From positions 930,001 through 994,000 of the forward strand of contig NZ_CP021781.1 of NCBI RefSeq assembly GCF_003290445.1: a DNA stretch of 64,000 bases, in the 5' to 3' direction. Source of the stretch: Francisella adeliensis. GTDB lineage: Bacteria > Pseudomonadota > Gammaproteobacteria > Francisellales > Francisellaceae. The notes under the pieces were generated by a model that saw only the letters and a list, made by a program, of their open reading frames with translations, made no database searches and had not been told where the DNA came from. Below are positions 17,092 through 27,244 of this stretch, one piece after another; position 1 is the first letter of the stretch; each line of letters begins with the position of its first letter. A program made the position numbers and the translations under genes.

Positions 17092-19827
17092 ATGCTAAAA
17101 AACTTTAAATCTAATATATCAAAATATATTAATTCATCACAAATAATAGAAAATGAACTTCTCCGCTATGCATATTCTACAGATGCTAGTCCATACCGAA
17201 TGGTACCAAAACTAGTTTTAATTGTACGCACGGATGAAGAGGTCAAACAACTATTAAAGCTTGCAAATTCAGAGCAAATCAAGCTTACATTTAGAACTGC
17301 TGGAACTAGCTTATCAGGACAGGCGGTGACAGATGAAGTACTTGTAATACTGGCGGCAGATAGTTGGCTTAATTATGAAGTAAGTACTGATGGTACACTT
17401 ATAAAACTACAACCGAGTATAATCGGAGCTCAAGCTAATAAATATCTTAAAATACATAAAAAGAAAATAGGTCCAGATCCTGGATCAATTAATTCTGCTA
17501 AAATTGGTGGGATTATAGCTAATAACTCAAGTGGTATGTGTTGTGGTACAGCAAGAAACTCCTATGCAACAATTGATTCGTTAAAAGTTATTTTTGCAGA
17601 TGGAGAGGTGTTAGACACTAAAGATGAAAATAGTGTAAAGAGCTTTCTAAATTCAAAAAATGATTTTATTACAGAGCTAGTAACTATTCGTAATACTATA
17701 AAACAAGATAAAGAACTTGAAGGTTTTATTCGGAAAAAATTTGCTATAAAAAATACAAGTGGTTATAGCTTAAATGCATTTTTAGATTTTGAAGATCCTA
17801 TTAAAATAATTGAAAGACTTATAGTTGGTTCAGAAGGTACTTTAGGCTTTGTAAGTGAAGTTACTTTAAACACTGTTCCAGATTATGAAAGTAGAGCTTT
17901 AAATTTAATCTATGGAAAACTAGATGATCTCGTGGCACTTACGACTAAACTTGAGCAGTCAAATGTTTCATCTGTTGAGTTGTTAGATTATCAATCACTT
18001 AAATCTGTAGAAAGCCAAACTGATTTAAAATCATTTTTAATCCCATTAGTTGATCAAAATACTGCAGCTATAATGGTAGAATTAGCCGAGGAAAACCAAC
18101 AAAAGCTTCAACAAAAATTAAAGACTGTAGAGAGTATTATAGATGGTGCAGAGATTACCCATCAAGTAGGTTTTAAAACTGATGAAGTACAAATGCAAAC
18201 TCTTTGGAAAACTAGAAATGGTGTGCTACCAACTATTGCTGGAGCAAGACCTGATGGTACGACTGTTTTAATCGAAGATATTGCTGTAAATATTTTAGAT
18301 TTACCAGCTTTGATAGTAGATCTAAAAAAGATGTTTGTGAAATATAGCTATAATAATGCTGCTATATTTGGGCATGTTTTAGCAGGTAATATTCATTTTG
18401 TACTTACTCCAAATTTCAACAATAAAGATGAGCTTATAAATTATGATAATTTCATGAAAGAGCTTACAGATGTTGTTGCTGGTAAATATAATGGTTCGCT
18501 TAAAGCAGAGCATGGTAGTGGAAGAAACATTTCACCATTTGCAATAGTAGAGTGGGGTGAGAAATGTTGGGATATAATGTGGCAGATTAAAAGTCTTTTT
18601 GATCCTAAGCATATTTTAAATCCTGATGTGAAAATCACCAAAGATAAAAATCTGCACACAAAAAATCTTAAAGAACTTAATAATGTAGATGAGCAAATTG
18701 ATAAGTGTATGGAGTGTGGCTTTTGTGAACCCGTTTGCCCATCACGCAGTCTTAGTCTAACTCCAAGACAGAGAAATACTGTTGCTCGTAAGATAAATAC
18801 TCTCAAGGGAGCAGAAAAAGAAAAATGGCAACAAGATTTTGAGTATTATGGTATAAAAACCTGTGCTACTACGAGTCTTTGTAAAACACGGTGCCCAGTA
18901 GATATTGATACTGGTAGTTTTATTTTGAGCCAAAAAGCAGAAGCAAATAAGTCTGTAAATCATGCTAAAGAAATTTCAGCAGCTAAACTTAAAGTTCAAA
19001 TGGGTAATGTTGCTGCAAAAGTAGTTGGCAAAGAAAATCTGCAAAATATTACAAAAGCTGTACATAGTAAATTTAAGGCTATCCCTATTTACCTAGACAC
19101 TATGCCAAAAGCTCAAAGTGATATTTTTGCAAATACTAATCCGTCTATTTCAAATAAATCAAAAGTTAAAAAAGCACTGCTTTTACCAGCTTGCCCAAAT
19201 AGGATTTTCTCATCAGCTAATGATTCAATGAAATACCCAAGTCAGCTAATTCTTGAAAAGTTAGGCTATGATGTTGAGTATCCTACAGATGTAAATAGTA
19301 AATGTTGTGGTCAAATGTATAATTCAATGAGAAATGTTACTCAAGAGAAAGTGATTGAAAAGGATTTACAAGAAATTGACTATACTCAGTATGATGTGGC
19401 TGTTCTTGATAATAGCTCATGCTCAAATTTTGCTAAACATAATGGTGTGGAAATAGTCGATATAAATAGTTTGATTTTAGAAAACCTTGATACTTTAAAC
19501 ATTAGGCAAAAGTATAAAAGTATCGCTTTGCATATTGACTGTTCAACTAGGAAGCAAAATATCGATCAAAAATATATTGATGCTTTAAATAAGTGTGCAA
19601 ATGAAGTTGTAACTCCTGAAATGATATATTGTTGTGGTTTTGCTGGTGATAAAGGCTTTAGTGTACCGGAGTTAAATGCTAGTAGTTTATCGGGATTGCA
19701 GTCTCAGATTAAAGACTGTGATATAGGAGTGAGTTTCAATAGGTCTTGCCAAATAGGTTTAAGCCATCATGGTAAGTTAAAATATGTTTCTTTTGTAGAT
19801 TTATTATTAGATTGTGTTGAGGATTAG
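17092..19827 (+). CDS. FAD-linked and FeS oxidoreductase (D-lactate/2-hydroxyacid dehydrogenase type)
   Basis: This 911-residue fusion contains a GlcD-like FAD-binding PCMH domain (about 35-250, with GTSLSGQAV and GGIIANNSSGM) and a FAD-oxidase C-terminal domain to about 510. A ferredoxin-like domain follows with CMECGFCEPVCPSR and a second cluster CATTSLCKTRCPV. Two CCG domains complete it (CCGQMYNS and CCGFAGDKGF). This matches Dld-II/YdiJ-type dehydrogenases that oxidise D-lactate or D-2-hydroxyglutarate and pass electrons to the respiratory chain. I use ATG 17092. A TTG 15 bases upstream is possible, and neither start has a clear ribosome site. Confidence 0.88.
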   Translation: MLKNFKSNISKYINSSQIIENELLRYAYSTDASPYRMVPKLVLIVRTDEEVKQLLKLANSEQIKLTFRTAGTSLSGQAVTDEVLVILAADSWLNYEVSTDGTLIKLQPSIIGAQANKYLKIHKKKIGPDPGSINSAKIGGIIANNSSGMCCGTARNSYATIDSLKVIFADGEVLDTKDENSVKSFLNSKNDFITELVTIRNTIKQDKELEGFIRKKFAIKNTSGYSLNAFLDFEDPIKIIERLIVGSEGTLGFVSEVTLNTVPDYESRALNLIYGKLDDLVALTTKLEQSNVSSVELLDYQSLKSVESQTDLKSFLIPLVDQNTAAIMVELAEENQQKLQQKLKTVESIIDGAEITHQVGFKTDEVQMQTLWKTRNGVLPTIAGARPDGTTVLIEDIAVNILDLPALIVDLKKMFVKYSYNNAAIFGHVLAGNIHFVLTPNFNNKDELINYDNFMKELTDVVAGKYNGSLKAEHGSGRNISPFAIVEWGEKCWDIMWQIKSLFDPKHILNPDVKITKDKNLHTKNLKELNNVDEQIDKCMECGFCEPVCPSRSLSLTPRQRNTVARKINTLKGAEKEKWQQDFEYYGIKTCATTSLCKTRCPVDIDTGSFILSQKAEANKSVNHAKEISAAKLKVQMGNVAAKVVGKENLQNITKAVHSKFKAIPIYLDTMPKAQSDIFANTNPSISNKSKVKKALLLPACPNRIFSSANDSMKYPSQLILEKLGYDVEYPTDVNSKCCGQMYNSMRNVTQEKVIEKDLQEIDYTQYDVAVLDNSSCSNFAKHNGVEIVDINSLILENLDTLNIRQKYKSIALHIDCSTRKQNIDQKYIDALNKCANEVVTPEMIYCCGFAGDKGFSVPELNASSLSGLQSQIKDCDIGVSFNRSCQIGLSHHGKLKYVSFVDLLLDCVED

Positions 19828-19852
19828 GAATTTATACCAATTATAGGTTGTA

Positions 19853-21010
19853 CTAGATCTTATGAGTTCCATTACAAGCTTTAGACATATAAAATAAAGG
19901 TTTTATTTTAAATCTATCATAATAGTTTTTTTCTAAATATGCTTTATATTCTTCAACAACCTTCTTTGGAACAAGATGAATTGTAGAACCACCAAAACCA
20001 CCGCCAGTCATTCTAGCACCATGAACACCATCAAAACTTTCAGATAACACAACTAAGTAGTCAAGCTCATTGCAACTGACTTTATAATCATCTTTTAATG
20101 AATAGTGAGACTGATACATTAGTTCACCAAGCTTTTTCCAGTTTTTGTCTTTCATAGCTTTTGCAGCATCTAAAACTCGTTGGTTTTCAGTATAGATATG
20201 CTTAGCTAAACTATAGTCATCTTTACTGAAGCTTTCTTTTGTTACTGTAAGGTTTTCAATATTTAACTCTCTAAGCGATTTGATGTTATTAAATCTAGCT
20301 ATATTTTCACAAGTTTTACGGCGATCATTATAAGCTGATTCTGCTAAGTTGTGCTTTATATTTGTATCAACAATTAGTAATGTTAATTCTTCTAAATTAA
20401 GAGGAATATTCTTATGTTCGTATGTATTACAATCTATCATCGTAGTCATATCTTCTTTAGAAAGAATACAAGCCATTTGATCAAGTAAGCCACAATTTGT
20501 ACCTATATAACGATGCTCTACCTGTTGAGCTGCTGTTGCAAGCTCTATATCTTTTAAACCTAAGTTTAATAAATTATTATAAGCAAAAGCTAGTGCAGTG
20601 GCTAATGAAGCTGATGAAGATAAACCAGCACCAAATGGTAAATCACTATAAATATAAATATCAACACCTTGAATTTTTTTACCGTAGTCTTTAGCTATGA
20701 TATTAAAAACGCCTTTTATATAGTTGTCCCAAGAATTGATTATTTTTTCTTGGACCTCTTCCAAGATGAACGATTTTTTTTCATTAAGGTTTTTACTATA
20801 TACACGGACTAAGTCATCATCTCTTTTTGCGATAGCTATATATGTACCCATATTTATTGCAAATGGCATTACAAAGCCACAATTATAATCTGTATGCTCA
20901 CCTATAAGGTTTACTCTTCCCGGTGAATAGTAAATAGAAGGTTCTTTCTCATATAGCTCTCTAAAATCATTGTGAAGATTGTTGATTATGTTATTTGTAG
21001 TATTGTCCAT
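19853..21010 (-). CDS. galK: Galactokinase
   Basis: This 385-residue GHMP kinase phosphorylates galactose at C1. The galactokinase signature GRVNLIGEHTDY is at 31-42, the ATP loop is GAGLSSSASLATALA, and the C-terminal GGGFGGSTI is present. It follows galT by 2 bases on the same strand and forms the Leloir pair with it. No galE or galM is in the window. Confidence 0.96.
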   Translation of the reverse strand: MDNTTNNIINNLHNDFRELYEKEPSIYYSPGRVNLIGEHTDYNCGFVMPFAINMGTYIAIAKRDDDLVRVYSKNLNEKKSFILEEVQEKIINSWDNYIKGVFNIIAKDYGKKIQGVDIYIYSDLPFGAGLSSSASLATALAFAYNNLLNLGLKDIELATAAQQVEHRYIGTNCGLLDQMACILSKEDMTTMIDCNTYEHKNIPLNLEELTLLIVDTNIKHNLAESAYNDRRKTCENIARFNNIKSLRELNIENLTVTKESFSKDDYSLAKHIYTENQRVLDAAKAMKDKNWKKLGELMYQSHYSLKDDYKVSCNELDYLVVLSESFDGVHGARMTGGGFGGSTIHLVPKKVVEEYKAYLEKNYYDRFKIKPLFYMSKACNGTHKI

Positions 21011-21012
21011 GA

Positions 21013-22038
21013 TTATAGCTCTCGTAAAACTTTTGCTGCCAATTCAGGTGTGATGTCGCGTTGAGATTCTGCAAGCATTTCAAATCCAACCATAAATTTT
21101 TTAACACTAGCAGAGCGAAGTAGAGGGGGATAGAAATGAGCATGAAGTTGCCAGTAATCACATTCTAGCGCATTGACAGAACCATGCCAACCCATTGAGT
21201 ATGGGAATGAAGTGTTAAATAAAGAATCGTACTTAACAAGAATGGATTTTAATGCATTTGATAAACTCTGTTGTTGAACTTCATTTAAATGATTTAAGTG
21301 TGAGCAGTGAAACTTAGGCAATATTAATGTTTCATAAGGCCATGTTGCCCAAAAGGGTACTACAACTAGCCAATCATCATTTTGGTAAACAATTCGTTCA
21401 TTTTCTTGCATTTCTCTTTGAGCGTAGTCAAGCAACATATTTGAGTTGTTTTTTTCAAAATATGCTTGCTGTGATGCTTTAATTTTTAAAGCCTCTGTGG
21501 GTAAAAAATCACAACCCCAAATTTGCCCATGTGGGTGAGGGTTTGAGCATCCCATAATAGCACCTTTATTTTCAAAAACTTGCACCCATTCATATGTTTT
21601 ACTAAGTTTAGCAACTTCTTTGCCCCAAAGCTTTACAACTTTTGTAATGTCTTTCTCTTGCATCGAAGCCATTGTAAGATTGTGTTTCTCTGAAAAGCAT
21701 AAAACTTTTGCAACACCATTTGCACCACTTACCTGGAAAAGGTCATCATTTATTTCTAAATTGGAATCAAGCTTTTCTTTTGATAGTGCTGAAAAGTCAT
21801 TTTCAAAAATAAAAGTATCTTTGAAATCTGCATTTTTTTCACCATTAGCTCGCGTATTTGTCGGGCAAAGATAACAACTCTCATCATATTCCGGGCGAGT
21901 ATCCTTTATTACATCTTCAGACTGGCCTTGCCATGGTCTATTTAAACGATGTGGTGATACTAAAATCCATTCATTTGTGAGGATGTTTTTACGGCGATGA
22001 GAAAGTTTGATGTTTTCTAATTTATGTGAAATATTCAT
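21013..22038 (-). CDS. galT: Galactose-1-phosphate uridylyltransferase
   Basis: This 341-residue HIT-superfamily enzyme exchanges UMP between UDP-glucose and galactose-1-phosphate. The active-site motif HPH lies in NPHPHGQIW near residue 166. Zinc-site cysteines are in CYLCP, and GWHGSV and HAHFYPPLLRSA lie near the C-terminus. It heads galT-galK and is divergent from two sugar porters over about 95 bases, which form a galactose uptake and entry unit. Confidence 0.96.
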   Translation of the reverse strand: MNISHKLENIKLSHRRKNILTNEWILVSPHRLNRPWQGQSEDVIKDTRPEYDESCYLCPTNTRANGEKNADFKDTFIFENDFSALSKEKLDSNLEINDDLFQVSGANGVAKVLCFSEKHNLTMASMQEKDITKVVKLWGKEVAKLSKTYEWVQVFENKGAIMGCSNPHPHGQIWGCDFLPTEALKIKASQQAYFEKNNSNMLLDYAQREMQENERIVYQNDDWLVVVPFWATWPYETLILPKFHCSHLNHLNEVQQQSLSNALKSILVKYDSLFNTSFPYSMGWHGSVNALECDYWQLHAHFYPPLLRSASVKKFMVGFEMLAESQRDITPELAAKVLREL

Positions 22039-22132
22039 GAGAGATAATAAAATCTGTTGTTTTATGATTTAAAGTTAGTATATCATGAGCTAGTATGTTT
22101 TTTAAATTACTAGTGTCGAGGAGTAATTATAT

Positions 22133-23512
22133 ATGAAGTCTGGGGAAATGAACTTTGTTGTTATTAGAGTGGCGTTAATAGCTGCTTTAGCCGGATTACT
22201 TTTTGGTATGGATATTGGTTATGTTAATGGGTCTTTGCACTTCATAGCTGAGACATTTAATCTTGATATATCTCAAAGAGGACATGTTTCAAGTGTTTTA
22301 TTGATTGGAGCCGCAGCTGGAGCCTTATTCAGTGGATTTTTATCTAAAAAGTTTGGGCGCAGAAAAGTATTATTAATAGCAGCAGCAATATTCTCAGTTT
22401 TTACTATTGTTGGAATAATTTCACCAACTTATGAAATCTTTATTTTATCGAGATTTGTGTTAGGTATAGCCGTTGGTATTGCTTCGTTTATTGCTCCTTT
22501 ATATTTGTCTGAGATAGCTCCTAAAAAATATAGAGGTGCTCTTATAGCTCTTTATCAGTTAATGGTTACTATAGGTTTATTTTTAGTCTTTTTAACTAAT
22601 TCTGCTCTCGAGAGTACTGGTTCTTGGAGAATTATGCTAACAGTTTTAGCAGTGCCTTCAGTTGTTATGTTTTTCGGATGTCTAACTCTACCTAGAAGTC
22701 CAAGGTGGTTGGTTTTAGTAGGTGAAGATGAGGAGTCAAAAGTAGTATTAAAGAAAATAAGAACTACAGATGTTGAGGCTTTAAAAGAATTTGATGAAAT
22801 TAAGCAAACTACACATAAGGGAGTGAGCCCTTTTGCAATGCTTAGAAAACCATTCTTTATAAAAGTTCTATTATTGGGTATGGCATTACAAGCTTTTCAA
22901 CAGTTTACTGGTATGAATGCTTTTATGTATTATTCGACAGATATATTCAAAATGGCAGGGTTTACTAATCCAGCAACTTCTACTATTGTTATAGGTCTTT
23001 TAAACATGCTTACGACATTTATAGCAATTAAATATGTTGATAGGTTTGGTAGAAAACCTATCTTATATTTTGGACTGACATTGTTGATACTGTCATGTTT
23101 AGTCGTTGGAACTATTTTTAAAACTCACTTTGTATATGATCAAGCTATGGTCTTATCTCAAACATTGCAGTGGGTTTCTTTGATTTTTTGTTTACTGTTT
23201 ATTTTTGGTTTTGCTATAGCTATGGGGCCTGTTATTTGGATTTTATGTTCTGAAATTCAGCCAATAGAGGGTAGAGATTTAGGTATTACAGCATCAACAA
23301 TGAGTAATTGGATTTGTAATGCTATTATAGGTAATTTTGCTCTAACATGGTTAACCTTCTACCCTGGCAGTACTTTCTTTGGCTTTGCTATAACTTGTAT
23401 AGTATGTATATTTTTTGTTAAGTTTTTCGTACCTGAAACAAAAGGCGTATCCCTTGAGGAGATAGAAAACAACCTTAGAAATGGGAAATCTTTAGCTAGA
23501 ATTGGGCGTTAA
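22133..23512 (+). CDS. galP1: Sugar porter family MFS transporter (GalP-like), first copy
   Basis: This is a 459-residue 12-helix sugar:H+ symporter. Signatures include GLLFGMDIGYVNG in helix 1, SKKFGRRKVL, RFVLGIAVGIASF, LPRSPRWLV, the QQFTGMNAFMYYSTDIF helix-7 motif, and PETKGVSLEEIE at the C-terminus. Its position divergent from galTK supports galactose as the substrate. The next gene is a paralogue only 30 bases downstream. Confidence 0.92.
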   Translation: MKSGEMNFVVIRVALIAALAGLLFGMDIGYVNGSLHFIAETFNLDISQRGHVSSVLLIGAAAGALFSGFLSKKFGRRKVLLIAAAIFSVFTIVGIISPTYEIFILSRFVLGIAVGIASFIAPLYLSEIAPKKYRGALIALYQLMVTIGLFLVFLTNSALESTGSWRIMLTVLAVPSVVMFFGCLTLPRSPRWLVLVGEDEESKVVLKKIRTTDVEALKEFDEIKQTTHKGVSPFAMLRKPFFIKVLLLGMALQAFQQFTGMNAFMYYSTDIFKMAGFTNPATSTIVIGLLNMLTTFIAIKYVDRFGRKPILYFGLTLLILSCLVVGTIFKTHFVYDQAMVLSQTLQWVSLIFCLLFIFGFAIAMGPVIWILCSEIQPIEGRDLGITASTMSNWICNAIIGNFALTWLTFYPGSTFFGFAITCIVCIFFVKFFVPETKGVSLEEIENNLRNGKSLARIGR

Positions 23513-23543
23513 TAATTTAAACTATAAAAGTAAGGAAAAAAGA

Positions 23544-24947
23544 ATGAGTGCTAAAAGTGAGTATAGAAGAATAGTCTTTTTAATAGCTATAATTGCAGCC
23601 TTAGGAGGATTACTCTTTGGTCTAGATCAAGGTTTTATTGCGAACGCGGGAACTACATTAGATCATGTATATGGGATGGTTCCAGGAAGCATTAGTGAAG
23701 GCAAATTTAATGCAATACTTGCTTATGGAGGTATATTCGGAACTATATGTAGTGGTTTTTTTACAAGGTTTGTGGGTCGTAAAAATACTTTAATTATCGC
23801 AGGATTCTCATTTTTATTAGGAGCTTTAATCTCTTCTGTTTTACCTCCATTAGGCATACTGACAGCTTGTAGATTTTTGTTGGGATTTGGTGTTGGTTTA
23901 GCATCTTTTGCGACACCTTTATATTTAGCAGAAACAGCCCCAACTGAAATAAGAGGGGCTATGTCATCATTATTCCAATTAATGATAACATTCGGTATCT
24001 TCCTTATATGTTTGGTTAATGTTGTAATCGTTGAGTTAGCAGGTCATACTGAAGTCTCTTTAGTTATGATGTTTTCAGTTATTACATTATTTGCCTTATT
24101 GATGACTATAGGCTGTTTCTTTTTACCGAAAAGTCCTAGATGGCTGATGATGAAAGGTGATGAAGAGCAGGCTAGAGAAGTTCTGGCAAGATTAAGAAAT
24201 AGTGACGAGATAGAAGCAGAACTCAGTATTATTAGACATAAAAATAGTCAAAAAGGCGAGCCTATAAAAAATACTTTGAATAAACCGTATTTCTGGAAGA
24301 TTCTTGTTGTTGGTATAATTATTCAAATGTTTCAACAGTTAGTTGGTATTAATGCAATGATTTATTATGCGCCAACTTTCTTACAAGGTGCTGGTTTAAA
24401 CATTATATTAGCAGGCTTAGCTGTATTTTTTGTTAACTTTATATCTACTTTTCCAGCAATCAGATGGGTAGAGAAATGGGGAAGAAAAAAACTACTTACT
24501 GTTGGTGCTACGATAATGGCTAGTGCATTATTAGTTGTAGCTATATGTTTTTATGTAATTGATATCGCTGGGATACATTCTGAGATTCCAAAATATGTAC
24601 TATTAATTTCATGCTTGGTTTATATATTTGGGTTTGCTTGTTCATGGGGGCCTGTTGCTTGGATTATATGTTCGGAAATTTTCCCGCAAAAAGTTCGTGA
24701 AATAGGTATGACTATTACAACAATAGTTAACTGGACATTTGTATGGATAGTAGTTGCATACTCTAATGTGATTATGGGGAGTGGTGTTTGGGGAAAACCT
24801 ATGCTGTTTGTGAGTTATGCAATATTTTGTATAATTGCGATAGTATTTCTTAAACTATTTGTTCCTGAAACCAAAGGCGTAAGTCTAGAGAAAATAGAAG
24901 ATAACCTTATTTCAGGTAGTAAACTTAAACATCTTGGTCAACACTAA
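23544..24947 (+). CDS. galP2: Sugar porter family MFS transporter (GalP-like), second copy
   Basis: This 467-residue paralogue of the preceding porter has GLLFGLDQGFIANAG, RFLLGFGVGLASF, LPKSPRWLM, QQLVGINAMIYYAPTF and PETKGVSLEKIE. The start is placed at ATG 23544 (MSAKSEYRR) because GTAAGGAAAAAAGA precedes it. A longer frame from 23502 would overlap galP1 and has no ribosome site. It is probably a tandem duplication that has diverged, with substrate preferences that may differ (galactose against glucose, arabinose or xylose). Confidence 0.92.
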   Translation: MSAKSEYRRIVFLIAIIAALGGLLFGLDQGFIANAGTTLDHVYGMVPGSISEGKFNAILAYGGIFGTICSGFFTRFVGRKNTLIIAGFSFLLGALISSVLPPLGILTACRFLLGFGVGLASFATPLYLAETAPTEIRGAMSSLFQLMITFGIFLICLVNVVIVELAGHTEVSLVMMFSVITLFALLMTIGCFFLPKSPRWLMMKGDEEQAREVLARLRNSDEIEAELSIIRHKNSQKGEPIKNTLNKPYFWKILVVGIIIQMFQQLVGINAMIYYAPTFLQGAGLNIILAGLAVFFVNFISTFPAIRWVEKWGRKKLLTVGATIMASALLVVAICFYVIDIAGIHSEIPKYVLLISCLVYIFGFACSWGPVAWIICSEIFPQKVREIGMTITTIVNWTFVWIVVAYSNVIMGSGVWGKPMLFVSYAIFCIIAIVFLKLFVPETKGVSLEKIEDNLISGSKLKHLGQH

Positions 24948-25028
24948 ACTTGTAAAATTCTCTTAAATAATGTATTCTTGGTCTCGTAATTTACAATAGT
25001 AACATTTCAAACTAAAGGAACAATAATT

Positions 25029-25307
25029 ATGAAAGCTTCTGCTAGACATTTACTTGTACAATCTGAAAACGAGTGTAACGAGATCAAAAATAATATATCT
25101 GAAGGTAAAATAACTTTTGAAGAAGCTGCTAAAAAGCACTCTTTATGCCCATCAGGCGCTAGAGGCGGTGATCTAGGATCTTTTTCGCAAGGTCAAATGG
25201 TTCCTGAATTTGACAAAGTAGTGTTTAACGATGAACTACACAAAGTTCATGGTCCAGTACAAACTCAATTTGGTTATCATCTATTAGAAATTACATCTCG
25301 CGGATAA
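25029..25307 (+). CDS. ppiC: Single-domain parvulin peptidyl-prolyl isomerase
   Basis: This 92-residue protein is one parvulin domain with no signal peptide: ARHLLVQSENE, FEEAAKKHSLCPSGARGGDLG, F-QGQMVPEFD and VQTQFGYHLLEI. It is close in size to E. coli PpiC (93 residues), a cytoplasmic prolyl isomerase. It has a strong AAAGGAAC ribosome site. It lies upstream of deaD with about 65 A/T-rich bases between them. Confidence 0.95.
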   Translation: MKASARHLLVQSENECNEIKNNISEGKITFEEAAKKHSLCPSGARGGDLGSFSQGQMVPEFDKVVFNDELHKVHGPVQTQFGYHLLEITSRG

Positions 25308-25371
25308 TTTTAAATTTCTCAAAATTTTCAAATTATTTTAAAATACTTCAAATATAAATTTACGGACAAAA

Positions 25372-27123
25372 ATGACTTCTGAAACTAAAAAAGATTTTAG
25401 CCAGCTTGGGCTAAGTCAAGATATTGTAGATACTGTAACTAAACTAGGATACGAAAATCCTACACCAATTCAACAGTATGCTATTCCATATATCTTATCG
25501 GGTAGAGATGTGCTTGGTCAAGCACAAACGGGTACAGGTAAAACTGCAGCATTTGCATTACCTCTAATTAATAACATGGATCTTGATTCTAGAAATAGAG
25601 ATCCTCAGATTTTAGTATTAGCACCGACGCGTGAGTTGGCTATACAAGTAGCAGAGCAGTTTGATGCTTTTGCAAAAAATATTCCAGGTTTAAGTGTAAC
25701 TTCTATCTATGGTGGCCAAGAATATGGTTCACAAATTAGAGCACTTAAAAATGGCGTAAATGTTGTCGTTGGTACAACTGGTCGTGTAATGGATCATATA
25801 AGAAAAGGTACTTTGCGTTTAGATAACCTTAAATGTTTGGTACTAGATGAAGCAGATGAAATGCTAAGAATGGGTTTCATTGATGATGTTCGCTATGTTC
25901 TTAGTCATGTAGCTGATGAATGCCAAAGATTACTTTTCTCAGCGACTATTCCAAATGATATCGCTGATATTATCAAAGAATATCTTAGAGATCCTTGTAA
26001 GATTCAAGTAAAAGCAAAAACAAAGACAGCAAATACTGTAACTCAAAAATTTATAGTAGTTAAAGGCTTTAGAAAAACTGATGCTTTAGATAGATTACTT
26101 GAGGTTGAAGATACAGATGGTGTTATTATTTTTGTTAAAACAAAAGCATCTACTATAGAAGTTGCTGATAGCCTAAAAGTTATGGGTTATAAAGTTGCTG
26201 CTATAAACGGTGATATGCAACAATCGCAAAGAGAATATATTATTGATCAGTTCAAAACTGGTAAATCAAATATTCTTGTAGCTACAGATGTAGTTGCGCG
26301 TGGAATTGATTTAGAAAGAATTAGTCATGTAGTAAACTACGATCTTCCTAATGATGCAGATACTTATGTGCATAGAATTGGCCGTACTGGTCGTGCTGGT
26401 CGTGAAGGTGTATCAATATCTTTAGTTCCACTAAAAGATATGAGATTCTTACGCATAGTTGAAAGATTTACTAGCTCAAAAATGCAAGAAGTATTTATGC
26501 CTTCAGCAAAAGATTTAGCTGAAAGTAGAATTGCTAGCTTTAAAACAAGAGTAGAATCTGCTTTAGAAAAAAATAAATCTTTAGATAAATATAAAGAAAT
26601 CATTACAGCAATGCGTGATGAAATGGAACTTGACTCTGATGATTTATTAGCAGTGCTTACTTTGCTTGCTCAAGATAATAAATCATTCTTTCCTCGCGAA
26701 ATACAAGCTCGTGAAGAAAAAGGTCGTAGTCGTGATAGAGATCGTGGTCGTAATGACAGAAATGATCGTGGTGGTAGGTTTGATCGTAACGATAGAGGCG
26801 GTCGCTTTGATAGAAATGACAGAGGTAATCGTTTTGATCGTAATGATCGCGGCGGTGAAAGAAGGTCTGCTCCTCGTAGAACTCCTGATATTGCTTTAAC
26901 TACCTACAGACTTGATGTTGGTCGTGATAATGATGTTGCTCCTCGTAATATCGTAGGTGCTATTGCGAATGAGGGTGGTATTGATAGTAAGCATATCTGT
27001 AATATCTCTATACAAAATGATCATACTTATGTCGATCTACCAGCTAACTTAGAAGCTAAAACTGTTAGCCATCTTAAAAATGTTTGGGTGTCTGGTAAGA
27101 AACTAAACATGTCTGAAAAGTAA
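25372..27123 (+). CDS. deaD: DEAD-box RNA helicase DeaD/CsdA
   Basis: This 583-residue ATP-dependent RNA helicase has the Q motif (FSQLGLSQDIVDTV...PTPIQQ), AQTGTGKT, PTRELA, DEAD, SAT, and HRIGRTGRAGR in the second RecA domain. Residues about 450-500 carry a tandem RNDRGGRFD-type repeat, a low-complexity RNA-binding linker. A C-terminal DbpA-type domain follows (IVGAIANEGGIDSKHICNI). The protein acts in ribosome assembly and RNA decay, typically cold-induced. It is a single gene followed by a hairpin terminator. Confidence 0.95.
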   Translation: MTSETKKDFSQLGLSQDIVDTVTKLGYENPTPIQQYAIPYILSGRDVLGQAQTGTGKTAAFALPLINNMDLDSRNRDPQILVLAPTRELAIQVAEQFDAFAKNIPGLSVTSIYGGQEYGSQIRALKNGVNVVVGTTGRVMDHIRKGTLRLDNLKCLVLDEADEMLRMGFIDDVRYVLSHVADECQRLLFSATIPNDIADIIKEYLRDPCKIQVKAKTKTANTVTQKFIVVKGFRKTDALDRLLEVEDTDGVIIFVKTKASTIEVADSLKVMGYKVAAINGDMQQSQREYIIDQFKTGKSNILVATDVVARGIDLERISHVVNYDLPNDADTYVHRIGRTGRAGREGVSISLVPLKDMRFLRIVERFTSSKMQEVFMPSAKDLAESRIASFKTRVESALEKNKSLDKYKEIITAMRDEMELDSDDLLAVLTLLAQDNKSFFPREIQAREEKGRSRDRDRGRNDRNDRGGRFDRNDRGGRFDRNDRGNRFDRNDRGGERRSAPRRTPDIALTTYRLDVGRDNDVAPRNIVGAIANEGGIDSKHICNISIQNDHTYVDLPANLEAKTVSHLKNVWVSGKKLNMSEK

Positions 27124-27138
27124 TTTTCAAATTTAGTA

Positions 27139-27180
27139 TCTTTGCCTTCTATCTTTAGATGGCAGAGATTATTTCTTTTA
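27139..27180 (+). terminator. Rho-independent terminator after deaD
   Basis: An inverted repeat TCTTTGCC...GGCAGAGA encloses an inner stem ATCT-TT-AGAT and is followed by TTATTTCTTTTAT. It lies 15 bases after the deaD stop. One arm position is a G-T wobble. Confidence 0.7.
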
Positions 27181-27244
27181 TATTCTAATTTAATGATGAA
27201 AACTGTATAATGTATCGAACTAGCTATACATTTATATGATTTTT

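Noticed and set aside
23502-23543. Longer N-terminus of the second sugar porter
   Set aside because: Overlaps galP1, lacks a ribosome site, and adds residues not typical of the family; ATG 23544 has a good site.
26740-26870. Repeated bases in deaD that resemble a repeat array
   Set aside because: They encode the in-frame RGG-type linker; irregular spacing excludes a CRISPR or mobile repeat.
26666-26899. Valine/isoleucine-rich open frame inside deaD
   Set aside because: Shadow of the RNDRGGRFD repeat region read in another frame.
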